Shown here one piece after another: positions 27,301-35,461 of a DNA stretch of 64,000 nt; position 1 is the stretch's first letter, and the number at the start of each line of letters is the position of its first letter. The stretch lies in NCBI GenBank assembly GCA_002494645.1, contig DACE01000033.1, positions 381 through 64,380 on the forward strand. Reading direction: 5' to 3'. The notes beneath the pieces were generated by a model. That model saw only the letters and a list, made by a program, of their open reading frames with translations. It did no database searches and was not told the DNA's origin. The position numbers and the translations under genes are program-made. The stretch is from Euryarchaeota archaeon UBA256. GTDB lineage: Archaea; Thermoplasmatota; Poseidoniia; Poseidoniales; Poseidoniaceae.

Positions 27301-29677
27301 CACCCGTGGTTTAAGTTTCAAAGTAGCCGTACGTTTTGATGGGACAAAGCCCTCTGAATGGAAGGAGCATGAATTGGGCGATCCGCAAGAAGCCCTTCGA
27401 GTCAAGATCATTGAAATGCTTGGTTCCGAGGGGCCTAAAACGGCCGATGAGATGGTTGAACGATTGCCGTTCCCGCAGGTTTTAATCGAACGTGCCTTGC
27501 TGAATCTTGAATCACGAAATGTTGTTTCGGTTGGTTTTTATCTTCAGACCGATGATGCCGAATATATTCTGAAAATTGATGAACATCAATTGACCGGAGG
27601 AGAAGAAGAAGTTGTAGAGTACCGTTGGGTTCAAAACATGGTTCTCGAAAAATCCTTCAAACATTATGATGACAGTTTCACAGCATTCAACGAGCACGTC
27701 TTATTCCAAAAGCAGCAAGAATTACTGTACCGAGTCAACAAATTCAAATTCAGTGATTGGAAAGATGTTCAACTTGATTCTGACGTGATTATGGGACGCT
27801 TGTTGCATAATCGTATTGGCTACACCACACGACGCAATATTTCCATGCTGTTGGGATTGAAACCAGAAGCATGGATTGGTCCAATGGAAGAGGAGATTCT
27901 CTCAAAGATACCTCCGGGGGAAAATGTCACTCGTCAGGAGATCATGGCACATTATCCCAAAGGAGATGAACACAAAGCATTGCAGCGAGATCTCAAAAAT
28001 GCACTCAGCAATCTCGAGCGCCAAATGCTCGTCGTAAAACAATTTGAGGAGGTGGCAGGCCGCCGTAGACGCCTCTCACTGTTCCATCGTGTTCACGATG
28101 TTTACCCTCCGCTATCCTTTGAAGACGCTCTCGAAGAGGTCATTCGTAGAATGGGGCCAGTAAAAGCCAGCACCTTACGATTCTATGTTTCGCGTAGTTT
28201 TGAAGAATTAACTATCGCACTCATGAATCTCGAGCGAGACAAACGCATCGCTCGTGTGATGGCTCTTGTCCCAGAACCCGAAGCTTTTTTCTGTGCGCCA
28301 GATGAAGTTGAACTGTTACAGCGACCACGCAGAGAAGACCGTAGTGTGCGTATTTTAACGCAATCAGACCCCTATGTTTCTCGTTTCATTTGGGAAGTGC
28401 GTAGTGTTCTTGACCGAGGATGGTACTTGCCCATTTTCAAAGGCGTAGACCCCATTGGAAAAGTCTTGATGTTCAAGGTCAATGATTATCTTGAAATTAA
28501 GGATCTCCACGTACCAACGGCTTACTTAGATGAATTCTGCAAAGCATTTGATGTTCTTTTGAACAACCACGCCGCTCAACTCGTAGACGTTGCAGTCCTC
28601 TCAAATTTCAACAGCGAACCCATAACAGACCTCGATGAAACGACACGAACTGCTCTGGAAGGAATCGGATTCAAAGTCACAGGTGAACGAATGATTCGTG
28701 GGGCAGTCGTTGACCCCCAACCTCGCGAAATTGCTGAACGTGCCCTCTTCCATCGACACCATTTGCATCAGTCAACACGACATGAAAATGAACTTCAGGC
28801 CCTGAAGAAGGTGACTGAAATCCGAGACGACTTCGCTCTGCGTGGACGGTGTGAACTCTATCGGGTGGATCTCAAGAGCATGGCAAGCGCAAATCGGCTG
28901 CATCAAGGCGTCAACCTGCGCGGCCATCAGGTATGGGCATCATACGAACATTTCCAGGAAATCCTCGCAATACGTAACCAACCAGCAGATGAAGAATTGT
29001 GGGATATTGTCGAATTCTTCAGCAGTCATTCAGACCCCAACCTCTTCAAAGAACGCCATGCTCTTTCGCAATCGGAGTTTAGAAAATTGATTCAACCATT
29101 AATCCGAACAGGGCACATTGTTCAAGATTATCGCGGTGGTTTCCGGAGTGTTTTCGTTCCTGAAAATGTTGACCGAGCAGAATTACGCAAGGAGTTTATT
29201 CGTAAACTTGTGGAACAGTATCCCGTCATTACGCTGCGTCAACTGACACAATTGTCAGGGCCTTCGTTTAAGCCTGAAGAATTGAAGGTCGTTCTCAATT
29301 CATTTGAGGAAGATGAAACGCTGGTCAAGGGTTTCCTCATTGAAGACTTCCATCAAGTCTGTTGGGGGCGTAAAGAACTGCTTGAGGAGGCTCGAAACAT
29401 CCCATCCATACGAGATTTCGTCCTTCCTCCCTCAGATCCGATTGCCCCGTATTTCGCTGACATCATGAAAGAGCGATTCGGTTTTGGTTCAGCATATCTT
29501 GTCTTCCGTAACGCTGAACCAGTAGCGGCATTCAAGGCGAATACTCGCAATAAAATCATTGATGTCAAGGATTACGAAGGTTCTGAAAAGGCTTGGCGTA
29601 TTGTGAAAGAATTTGCTTGGGAACACCAAATGCCCTTACAAACTGACCTACGCATAGGCGGCAAGAAGTTACAATAG
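24395..29677 (+). CDS. lhr: Long Lhr-type superfamily 2 helicase
   Basis: A 1760-residue DNA/RNA helicase-like protein of the Lhr family, thought to act in DNA repair in other organisms. Residues 1-440 hold the two RecA-like domains: Walker A GSGKT at 59-63, TTPESL near 152, the DEAH-type box as DELH at 179-182, SAT at 214-216, and motif VI QRIGRAGHHVGG near 377. The Lhr winged-helix and core domain follows to about residue 860. The remaining 900 residues look like repeated winged-helix modules of the kind found at the C-terminus of long bacterial Lhr. Archaeal Lhr proteins are commonly 850-950 residues, so this is an extended form. ATG 24395 is preceded by AGGTGTGAAG. It stands alone. Confidence 0.9.
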   Translation: MPKIVYLDNPHESEVLYERLCPPVRAWFRDKFPDFTRPQKLAIPAIMDQRHLLLCSPTGSGKTLTAFLTVIDNLVRLALENKLEKKVHAIYISPIKALANDIQRNLIGPLNEIKENYLPDRAQEIRVGLRTGDTSQSDRQKMLRKPPHILITTPESLAIAITSPRFQPIVSEVEFMIIDELHSMVSTKRGVHLSLTLSLLDSLLKNPVQRIGISATMEPLETVAEYLVSSDDREARGQATEVSIAKISGSRELDLDILITHPKFSDLPVLKVLEYNIEAIADLISAHTTTLVFANTRKMTETIVQKLRPFLGDLVAGHHGSMDKNIRLDVEKKLKYGHLRAVVTSSSLEMGIDIGSVDLVLQVGSPGDIATALQRIGRAGHHVGGIPRARFLPTSVDDLIELAALQAAIQTGDMDRLDFPQNCLDVVAQFMIGLVIINQLDIDEAYEIIVNSWSYRNFSYDDFIEVLDMLEDERRVWIDWEENIYGKRGYSRMIYYTNIGTIAPDNSYLVFNAEGSILGKLSGSFVSNLRTGDVIMLGGSTYRVTNIQGTRVNVTAVTGHRPTIPSWSGEARSRSRELSQALLDLIGHCIVALRKEQDPRILLREAYGLSKDVANAIARHLEEHSIDSFQVPDRRRILVEQVITGAYPTYMITTCRGRGFNTALGYFMAGLAEANGIAVIEMSFDENGLLLKTSQEVDPGDMYRAFRENNHLEVIERYIINTQIFSKRFREVSGRSLIIPKRMGAEEISPQQFQQRAEALLQKHRTTDDSLLMREAKNEIMFGDIDLIGLENFLSACASGDARIVHTKVVVPSRLGMSLFMSAFEDLMSMKTRAFLVKDIDPAILQRLLGTRSLATELSKEQLHAFYLDKAPVPTNAKGLYRLMSHGGGLDREFNNPLYKEKLNNVPLETIRSWVEELAQSGEITKIDGTGQQELDGKWFTPYMAEIHGTLGCLAVNGGKDVENLLELHTRGLSFKVAVRFDGTKPSEWKEHELGDPQEALRVKIIEMLGSEGPKTADEMVERLPFPQVLIERALLNLESRNVVSVGFYLQTDDAEYILKIDEHQLTGGEEEVVEYRWVQNMVLEKSFKHYDDSFTAFNEHVLFQKQQELLYRVNKFKFSDWKDVQLDSDVIMGRLLHNRIGYTTRRNISMLLGLKPEAWIGPMEEEILSKIPPGENVTRQEIMAHYPKGDEHKALQRDLKNALSNLERQMLVVKQFEEVAGRRRRLSLFHRVHDVYPPLSFEDALEEVIRRMGPVKASTLRFYVSRSFEELTIALMNLERDKRIARVMALVPEPEAFFCAPDEVELLQRPRREDRSVRILTQSDPYVSRFIWEVRSVLDRGWYLPIFKGVDPIGKVLMFKVNDYLEIKDLHVPTAYLDEFCKAFDVLLNNHAAQLVDVAVLSNFNSEPITDLDETTRTALEGIGFKVTGERMIRGAVVDPQPREIAERALFHRHHLHQSTRHENELQALKKVTEIRDDFALRGRCELYRVDLKSMASANRLHQGVNLRGHQVWASYEHFQEILAIRNQPADEELWDIVEFFSSHSDPNLFKERHALSQSEFRKLIQPLIRTGHIVQDYRGGFRSVFVPENVDRAELRKEFIRKLVEQYPVITLRQLTQLSGPSFKPEELKVVLNSFEEDETLVKGFLIEDFHQVCWGRKELLEEARNIPSIRDFVLPPSDPIAPYFADIMKERFGFGSAYLVFRNAEPVAAFKANTRNKIIDVKDYEGSEKAWRIVKEFAWEHQMPLQTDLRIGGKKLQ

Positions 29678-29752
29678 GCACTCTGATGTGCTTTTGGGAA
29701 GTCCAATCACTGAACCAATTTTTTCATAAGGTATTGCAGATGTGAACGTGCT

Positions 29753-32700
29753 ATGAAGAAGTCGCTTTGCATTGTGCTCATCTTTCTTTTGAGTTTGGCT
29801 ACACCCATTTTTGGAGCGACTCAATCCCAAGCATCCGAGGGCATGGAGGTACTCCATACCGCTGTCAATCCAGCAAATAACAACACCTACCATCTTCTTT
29901 CTGCAGCCTCATGGGAGGATTCGGCATCCTTCGCCCGGTCTTTGGATGGATTTTTGACAACGGTCGATGATGCCTCGGAAAACACGTGGCTTTTCGAGAC
30001 CTTTGCATCTTGGAATAATCAATCCCGCCACCTTTGGACCGGTCTCTCTGATGCTGCTGGAGAAGGTGACTATCGCTGGCACGATGGAACACCCTTCCTC
30101 TACAGAAATTGGGGCGAAGCACAACCTTCTGCGGGTGGGGACGAAGACTATGTTCACATTGCTAGCACAAATATGGGCAATATTATGCCAGGAACTTGGA
30201 ATGATTTAGAGGATAATCCACAATATTTCCCAGTCTATGGAGTCGTTGAAATCGGCCCTGGAGCTGACTATACTTTGCGCTTCAACGGGGACGGTGACCA
30301 CGTTGTAATCGATCATGACGAAGGCTTGAATGTTTCAAACGCCACTCATCTTTCTCTCGAAGCATGGGTCTACCCCTACCATGATGAGGGTTTACAATTC
30401 ATCATGATGAAGGGTGATTACGGATGGGGAATGTACCTCAATCAAGGCACGTTAGCATATGCTTCGGAATACAGCCTATCACAACATCCAACGGCCAATA
30501 CATCTGTTGATGTCGAGACATGGTCACATGTTGAAGTTCGTCTTGAGCGAGACGTTGGTGGTGAATTTTTCATCAACGGCATGTCTGCTGGAACCTTTGG
30601 TGCTGACAAAGCAACCATTCCTGTGGGTGACTTTGGCTCAAACGATTGTTTTACTTCTGGAGAAGATTGCGATGAACTCTATCTTGCACGAATGGGTGCG
30701 GGATGTGAATGCAATTATTTTGAAGGATTAATGGATAACGTCTCAATTTCAACAAAGCAAAACACAACTGGGGTTGATGCATGGGAACTCATTTCACAAT
30801 GGACTTTTTCGGAAGGTGAAGGCGATACTACTTCGGACGAATATGCTGCTGGGAGCCGTGATGGTTTCATTGATGGGGCTGATTGGGTTATGCCAGACGG
30901 TAGTATTGTTGCCCAAGCCGTTCAATTATACGTTGGAGAATCTTACGAGCTTGAAGAAGCCACAGCTGGCGACACATTGCTCTTTTTCACGGAAATCGAA
31001 GAATATACTCGCTCAATTTCATGGTCTTCATATTCGCTCAAATTTGACGATTTTGAAACCATCACCTCCTACACACTTTACTCCCAAGCCCAAGAAATCC
31101 CCGATGAGTGGAACCACGATTCTACGGTTGAGGCACAATTTGGCTTCATTTTCAATCAATGGTCTTGGCCAGAAGAAGGCGTGATGTGGTTCACGATGAT
31201 TCTCGACACCGACGTGAGTGAATTGACCATTGAATTAGAGGCCGATATAGCCGACCCACCGCCAACTCTTGATGATATGACAGAACTCCAAGAGAGTATT
31301 CCTGTGACCAATCAGGATGTCTTTGGTGGAAATCAAGAGATTGGGGCCAATTATTACTATGTGAATGTGACAGAACCTCTTGCTGATTTACGAGTCCGTA
31401 CCTACGGAGGGATGGGTAATATTGACCTTGGAATTTCATATTATAGCCCACCAACACCTACGCTTTGGTGGGAGGATTTCTCGGAGCAAGAACCCGTTTC
31501 CGAAGATGGTAAAGATGAGACACCAGTTCTCGAATCTTGGTCAACGAATCAAGGCAATAACGAAGAAGTTCATCTCTTTGATGTTGAACCTGGCCTGTAC
31601 TACATTACCGCCTATTCCTTCCGCTCTGCTCGTGAATTCACGATCGTTGCCGACTTCGTATACCCTCCACTCAACGTTGAACCAGATGACGCAATTACGC
31701 TCACGCCGGGTGTTGAGTACGGTTTGATCAGTGGCTACAAGGGTCTTTCTCAATACTTCAAAGTCAATGTACCCCAAGATACTGAGCGCCTCATCGTTGA
31801 CCTATCGGACGGTGCAGGAGATGCCTCACTCTTCATGCGATTGGATCAAGCACCGACCAAATCCACCTATGAACACCATTCAACAACCGAAGGTGCTGAG
31901 GACCGTATCGCATTTAATGACCCAACGCCAGGCTGGTGGTACATTTTGTTGACCACTGAATCGGCTTTTACTGGCGTTAACATCGTGGCTGAATTTGCAG
32001 ACCGCTATGTATGGGATTATGATGGTACACCGATACAACTCTACAGCGATGAAGCTCTTGATGGCATCAGTGTAGGAAAAGGCGGCTCTATCGAATTTTA
32101 TGCTATGCTTGAGGAGCCAGGAGAATTTTTCCGAGTGGAAACCTATGGAGGCTCTGGAGATATTCAAATCATAATTACTGGCTTGCAATATGAAGTTGTT
32201 TTCACAGGCGATGGTCGTCCAGGGCCTGGTGCGGGTATTGATACTGAAACATCCGATGTGACCGTCAAAGGTGGTATGTCGGGCACCAATCATTGGGTGA
32301 TGGTTGAACTACCAATGAACGGTCGGATGGACGTCACGGTACGGGGCGTGAGTGACGCTGAAGAATTCGGCTTAGTTGCACGATGGGTTGAAACTGATTT
32401 TCCGATTGAACCCGTAGAGCCAGAAGAGCCGACTGAAGTCATCGGTTGTTCAGATGATGCGGAAATGATGTTCACAAAACTTGACCGTGATGCAAGTGGA
32501 TTGCTTGAAGATTCTGAAATCAATAACATCGATGCCTCAGCAGACGATCGAACTGGAATGGACATCAACAAAGACAAGGTCATCGAGTATCGCGAATACC
32601 TCCAACATCGGTGTTCATGTGAACCCGAACTCATCCACGTGTATGATGGCTTTTCCCAAGGCAGAGAACGTGTATCGCTCCCTTCACTTGAGGAACATGG

Positions 32701-33328
32701 TTGGATGAACTCATATGATTTTGAAGCCATTAATGCCAACGAAGATGAACATATTGATGAAGAAGAACTTGAACTTCTACTTCTTCTCTGTGACACTACA
32801 TTCGATGCCTTTGACGGGGACGGAGATGGTGTCCCTGATGACAAAGATGCCTTCCCCAATGACCCGGATGAGACCAAGGACACCGATGGCGATGGCGTTG
32901 GGGATAACGCTGATATCGTTGCAAGTGTATCCAATGACATACTCTATGCCTCCGCAGGTCTCGTCTTCCTTATTCTTGCGGGTCTTCTTTTCACCTTCTT
33001 GCGCTCGAACAAACCAGAAGCAATGGAATTGAAAGACTGGGATGATGAAGCACGTTTTGAACAAGCCAGTACTATGTTTGATTCTCAATCCACACCTCCT
33101 ATGCTTGAACAACCGCCTTCTTCTGAAAGAGGTCTACAAGAACGAGCGTACGAACTTCCGACCTCTCAGGAAGTCTCACAAAGCACTCCTTCTGAACTGA
33201 TGGATGCACCGAATGCGGACCTGATGGGCATGATTCTTGACGGTGTTGAGACGATTGAGTATCCCTCGAATAGCGGCGTTCTATGGACACGTGATGACCC
33301 TATGGATTCATGGTCTCCAAAGGCCTGA
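29753..33328 (+). CDS. Secreted, C-terminally anchored lectin/LamG/EF-hand protein
   Basis: A 1191-residue cell-surface protein. A signal peptide covers about residues 1-27 (KKSLCIVLIFLLSLATPIFGA). A C-type-lectin-like domain (about 44-170) has the hallmarks WTGLSDAAGEGDYRWHDG, NWGEAQPS and GTWNDLEDN. A LamG/concanavalin-like domain follows (about 175-385) with YTLRFNGDGDHVVI, LEAWVYP and GLMDNVSIST. Next come several beta-rich units resembling bacterial pre-peptidase C-terminal domains (YYYVNVTEPLADLRVRTYGG, YFKVNVPQDTERLIVDLSDG). Near 955-1075 are EF-hand-like loops (DRDASGLLEDSE, DINKDKVIEYRE) and a thrombospondin-type calcium repeat (DGDGDGVPDDKDAFPNDPDE). One helix at about 1088-1108 and a soluble tail end the protein. 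Glycan or particle binding is inferred. Confidence 0.85.
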   Translation: MKKSLCIVLIFLLSLATPIFGATQSQASEGMEVLHTAVNPANNNTYHLLSAASWEDSASFARSLDGFLTTVDDASENTWLFETFASWNNQSRHLWTGLSDAAGEGDYRWHDGTPFLYRNWGEAQPSAGGDEDYVHIASTNMGNIMPGTWNDLEDNPQYFPVYGVVEIGPGADYTLRFNGDGDHVVIDHDEGLNVSNATHLSLEAWVYPYHDEGLQFIMMKGDYGWGMYLNQGTLAYASEYSLSQHPTANTSVDVETWSHVEVRLERDVGGEFFINGMSAGTFGADKATIPVGDFGSNDCFTSGEDCDELYLARMGAGCECNYFEGLMDNVSISTKQNTTGVDAWELISQWTFSEGEGDTTSDEYAAGSRDGFIDGADWVMPDGSIVAQAVQLYVGESYELEEATAGDTLLFFTEIEEYTRSISWSSYSLKFDDFETITSYTLYSQAQEIPDEWNHDSTVEAQFGFIFNQWSWPEEGVMWFTMILDTDVSELTIELEADIADPPPTLDDMTELQESIPVTNQDVFGGNQEIGANYYYVNVTEPLADLRVRTYGGMGNIDLGISYYSPPTPTLWWEDFSEQEPVSEDGKDETPVLESWSTNQGNNEEVHLFDVEPGLYYITAYSFRSAREFTIVADFVYPPLNVEPDDAITLTPGVEYGLISGYKGLSQYFKVNVPQDTERLIVDLSDGAGDASLFMRLDQAPTKSTYEHHSTTEGAEDRIAFNDPTPGWWYILLTTESAFTGVNIVAEFADRYVWDYDGTPIQLYSDEALDGISVGKGGSIEFYAMLEEPGEFFRVETYGGSGDIQIIITGLQYEVVFTGDGRPGPGAGIDTETSDVTVKGGMSGTNHWVMVELPMNGRMDVTVRGVSDAEEFGLVARWVETDFPIEPVEPEEPTEVIGCSDDAEMMFTKLDRDASGLLEDSEINNIDASADDRTGMDINKDKVIEYREYLQHRCSCEPELIHVYDGFSQGRERVSLPSLEEHGWMNSYDFEAINANEDEHIDEEELELLLLLCDTTFDAFDGDGDGVPDDKDAFPNDPDETKDTDGDGVGDNADIVASVSNDILYASAGLVFLILAGLLFTFLRSNKPEAMELKDWDDEARFEQASTMFDSQSTPPMLEQPPSSERGLQERAYELPTSQEVSQSTPSELMDAPNADLMGMILDGVETIEYPSNSGVLWTRDDPMDSWSPKA

Positions 33329-33364
33329 GCAAAAACTCCATACTCTCCATGCCGTGGCAATGCT

Positions 33365-33436
33365 GCCCTTGTAGTGTAGTGGATATCACCCCGGCCTCCG
33401 GAGCCAGGAACCCGCGTTCGAATCGCGGCAAGGGCG
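33365..33436 (+). tRNA. tRNA-Arg (CCG)
   Basis: The 72-base segment folds as a cloverleaf: 7-base-pair acceptor GCCCTTG/CAAGGGC, D arm GTG...CAC with A14 and a GG pair, T arm CCGCG-TTCGAAT-CGCGG, and discriminator G at 33436. The anticodon loop CTCCGGA puts CCG at 33398-33400 after U33, which reads the arginine codon CGG. The anticodon stem CCGGC/GCCAG has one C-A mismatch. No intron is seen and the CCA end is not encoded. The gene lies between the surface protein and the convergent old yellow enzyme gene. Confidence 0.9.
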
Positions 33437-33442
33437 TATTGG

Positions 33443-34531
33443 CTAAGAAACAAAACCGTCCCAGGCACGCATGTAGTTGATGAAGGCAGGGCTCAAGCCT
33501 GCTTCTGTGAGGTGGTTTGTGGAAAAGGGTGGCCGTTGAGGCTCCTCCATGTCTTTTTGAAGATACCATGGCCAATTCGGATGAGCGATACCAACACGTC
33601 CAACACCCACAAAATCTGCACCTTGGTTGACGGCTTTTTCTGCATCTTCAGCATTCCAAATCATCCCAGTGCTGAACAGCGGCATTCGACCGTTAAGAAC
33701 ATGTGAAAACCATTCGGTGTAGGGTCGAACATCACCTTCATATTCAGCGGTTTCATCAATGTCCCAACATGAAACGTGAATAAAATCGAGTTCCATGTTG
33801 GCACACATCTCCACCGTCTCTAGAGCGTTGACAATGTCAAAACCAGCGGACTCTAGTACGGGTGAAAGACGGAGACCGACAATGAAATCATCGCTTGTAT
33901 GTTCACGAACCGTTGAGATAATCGACTGAAGAAAGCGCCACCGATGAGCAAGACTTCCTCCCCATTTGTCGGTTCGACGATTGGTCTTTGACCCGAGGAA
34001 TTGAGCGATGAGGTAGCCGTGTGCTCCATGCAGTTCAACGCCTTGGAACCCTGCGCGTTCACAACGAGCAGCAGCCATTGCGAAATCAAGGATGATCGCT
34101 TCAATTTCTTCATCACGAAGAGCACGGCTTACAGTTCCATTCATCCCACGTCCACCGTTTTCACTGGCAGAAACAGGTTGTACACCAGTAATGGTTTCTG
34201 GTGCCCGCATGCCCCCGTGAAATAATTGTACGAATCCGATGCTGCCGAAGTCTGAAATCCCCGAGGCTAATGTGGTGAGTCCTGGAATATGCTCATCAGA
34301 CCAAACTCCGAATTCACCATCCCAGCCTTTGCCATTCTTACTGACGTTTGCTGCTGCGGTGGTGACAATTCCAAAACCTCCCTCTGCCCGCATTTCAAGC
34401 CAACGGATTTCTTCCTTTGACAAACAACCATCGTCATGGCTCTGCTTGTTGGTCATGGCTGCAAGAACACATCGATTCTTGACCGTGTGGGGGCCTCGCG
34501 CAAAGGTGAAGGGCGCCAGTGCTGGGTGCAT
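33443..34531 (-). CDS. NADH:flavin oxidoreductase, old yellow enzyme family
   Basis: A 362-residue TIM-barrel FMN enzyme that would reduce activated alkenes with NAD(P)H. Family marks are TVKNRCVLAAMTNKQSHDDGCLS at the start, FVQLFHGGMRA (His/Gly region), GFQGVELHGAHGYLIAQFLGSKTNRRTDKWGGSLAHRWRFL, and DFVGVGRVGIAHPNW near the end. No C-terminal [4Fe-4S] or FAD domain is present, so it is the short OYE form. The start is uncertain: ATG 34531 fits the family, but ATG 34645 would add 38 residues. It diverges from the GST gene; the physiological substrate is unknown. Confidence 0.88.
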   Translation of the reverse strand: MHPALAPFTFARGPHTVKNRCVLAAMTNKQSHDDGCLSKEEIRWLEMRAEGGFGIVTTAAANVSKNGKGWDGEFGVWSDEHIPGLTTLASGISDFGSIGFVQLFHGGMRAPETITGVQPVSASENGGRGMNGTVSRALRDEEIEAIILDFAMAAARCERAGFQGVELHGAHGYLIAQFLGSKTNRRTDKWGGSLAHRWRFLQSIISTVREHTSDDFIVGLRLSPVLESAGFDIVNALETVEMCANMELDFIHVSCWDIDETAEYEGDVRPYTEWFSHVLNGRMPLFSTGMIWNAEDAEKAVNQGADFVGVGRVGIAHPNWPWYLQKDMEEPQRPPFSTNHLTEAGLSPAFINYMRAWDGFVS

Positions 34532-34702
34532 GAGCGACCCATATCGACCGATGGCATCATTCTTTCCAACGCCATGTAGTGGAGTGAAGAGGGTGTTGCG
34601 AGTAAAGAACAATTCCAATGCTGCGAAATCCAACCATTCCCTCATTGACTTGGTCCACAATGATTGAATAGCGTCTTCGGCAGGCCCGTATGAGGATGAA
34701 TC

Positions 34703-35386
34703 ATGACTTCAAAGCCCTACAAACTGTATTACTGGCCAATACCTGGTCTTGGAGAAGCATCTCGAGTTGCTCTTACGCTTGCCAAACTCGAATGGGAGGA
34801 TATCGCTATCGATGGAAAAATGTTTGCCGATATGAAAGGAGACGGTACTTTGCCGTGGGGAATGGTACCCCTCTTGCAGACACCCGATGGCCCACTTGCC
34901 GAATCCATCGCAATTTTACGCTATCTTGGAAACATGTGTGGCTTGATTCCTGATGATCCCTTTTCTGCTGCAAAAGTTGATGAATTTCTTGATGGTATTG
35001 CTCCCCATTCTGGAATCCTTGATGGAACCTTCTCCATTGATGATGTTGAGGAGCGAATCAGGGTGCGAACAGCCCTTTTCGAACCCGAGGCCAAAGGCAC
35101 AAAGAGTCTCACTCTGCTTGAAGAGAAACTCTCTCAATCATCAACGGGATGGGTTGCCAACACGCCGGCCATGAACATCGCAGACCTCAAAATCTTCACG
35201 CATGTCTTTGGCATGTTCTCCGGAAATTTTGACGGTGTTGACAAATCGATCCTCTCGGATTACCCAAATCTCGTCAAATACCACGACCTCGTAGCCAACG
35301 AACCGAGGATCAAAGACCATTATGCAAATCTCCCTGAAGGGTCATTGCGCTGGACGTACCAACCTGGTGCGTTTTCCTCGCTTTAA
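34703..35386 (+). CDS. Glutathione S-transferase-like protein, sigma-class type
   Basis: A 227-residue protein with an N-terminal thioredoxin-like domain and a C-terminal all-helical domain. YKLYYWPIPGLGEASRVAL at residues 6-24 matches the sigma/alpha-type start with a catalytic tyrosine; GMVPLLQTPDGPLAESIAILRYLG contains the cis-proline and the ES glutathione-contact pair. The C-terminal domain ends with SDYPNLVKYHDLVANEPRIKDHY, typical of GSTs. GSTs are uncommon in archaea, which mostly do not make glutathione, so transfer from bacteria or eukaryotes is likely. It could bind another thiol or act as an isomerase. Confidence 0.85.
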   Translation: MTSKPYKLYYWPIPGLGEASRVALTLAKLEWEDIAIDGKMFADMKGDGTLPWGMVPLLQTPDGPLAESIAILRYLGNMCGLIPDDPFSAAKVDEFLDGIAPHSGILDGTFSIDDVEERIRVRTALFEPEAKGTKSLTLLEEKLSQSSTGWVANTPAMNIADLKIFTHVFGMFSGNFDGVDKSILSDYPNLVKYHDLVANEPRIKDHYANLPEGSLRWTYQPGAFSSL

Positions 35387-35461
35387 ATTGATATCATCAT
35401 CAATGTCCGTTCAATTTCATGCTAAGGGATTTTGTATCCCTTTACGCCGAGGAACGAAGTA

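Noticed and set aside
32290..32940. Minus-strand frame of 216 codons inside the surface protein gene
   Set aside because: It consists of serine runs produced by the antisense of Asp/Glu-rich calcium repeats.
32930..33328. PGF-CTERM archaeosortase signal at the end of the surface protein
   Set aside because: The helix is followed by about 90 soluble residues rather than a short basic end, and no PGF-like motif precedes it.
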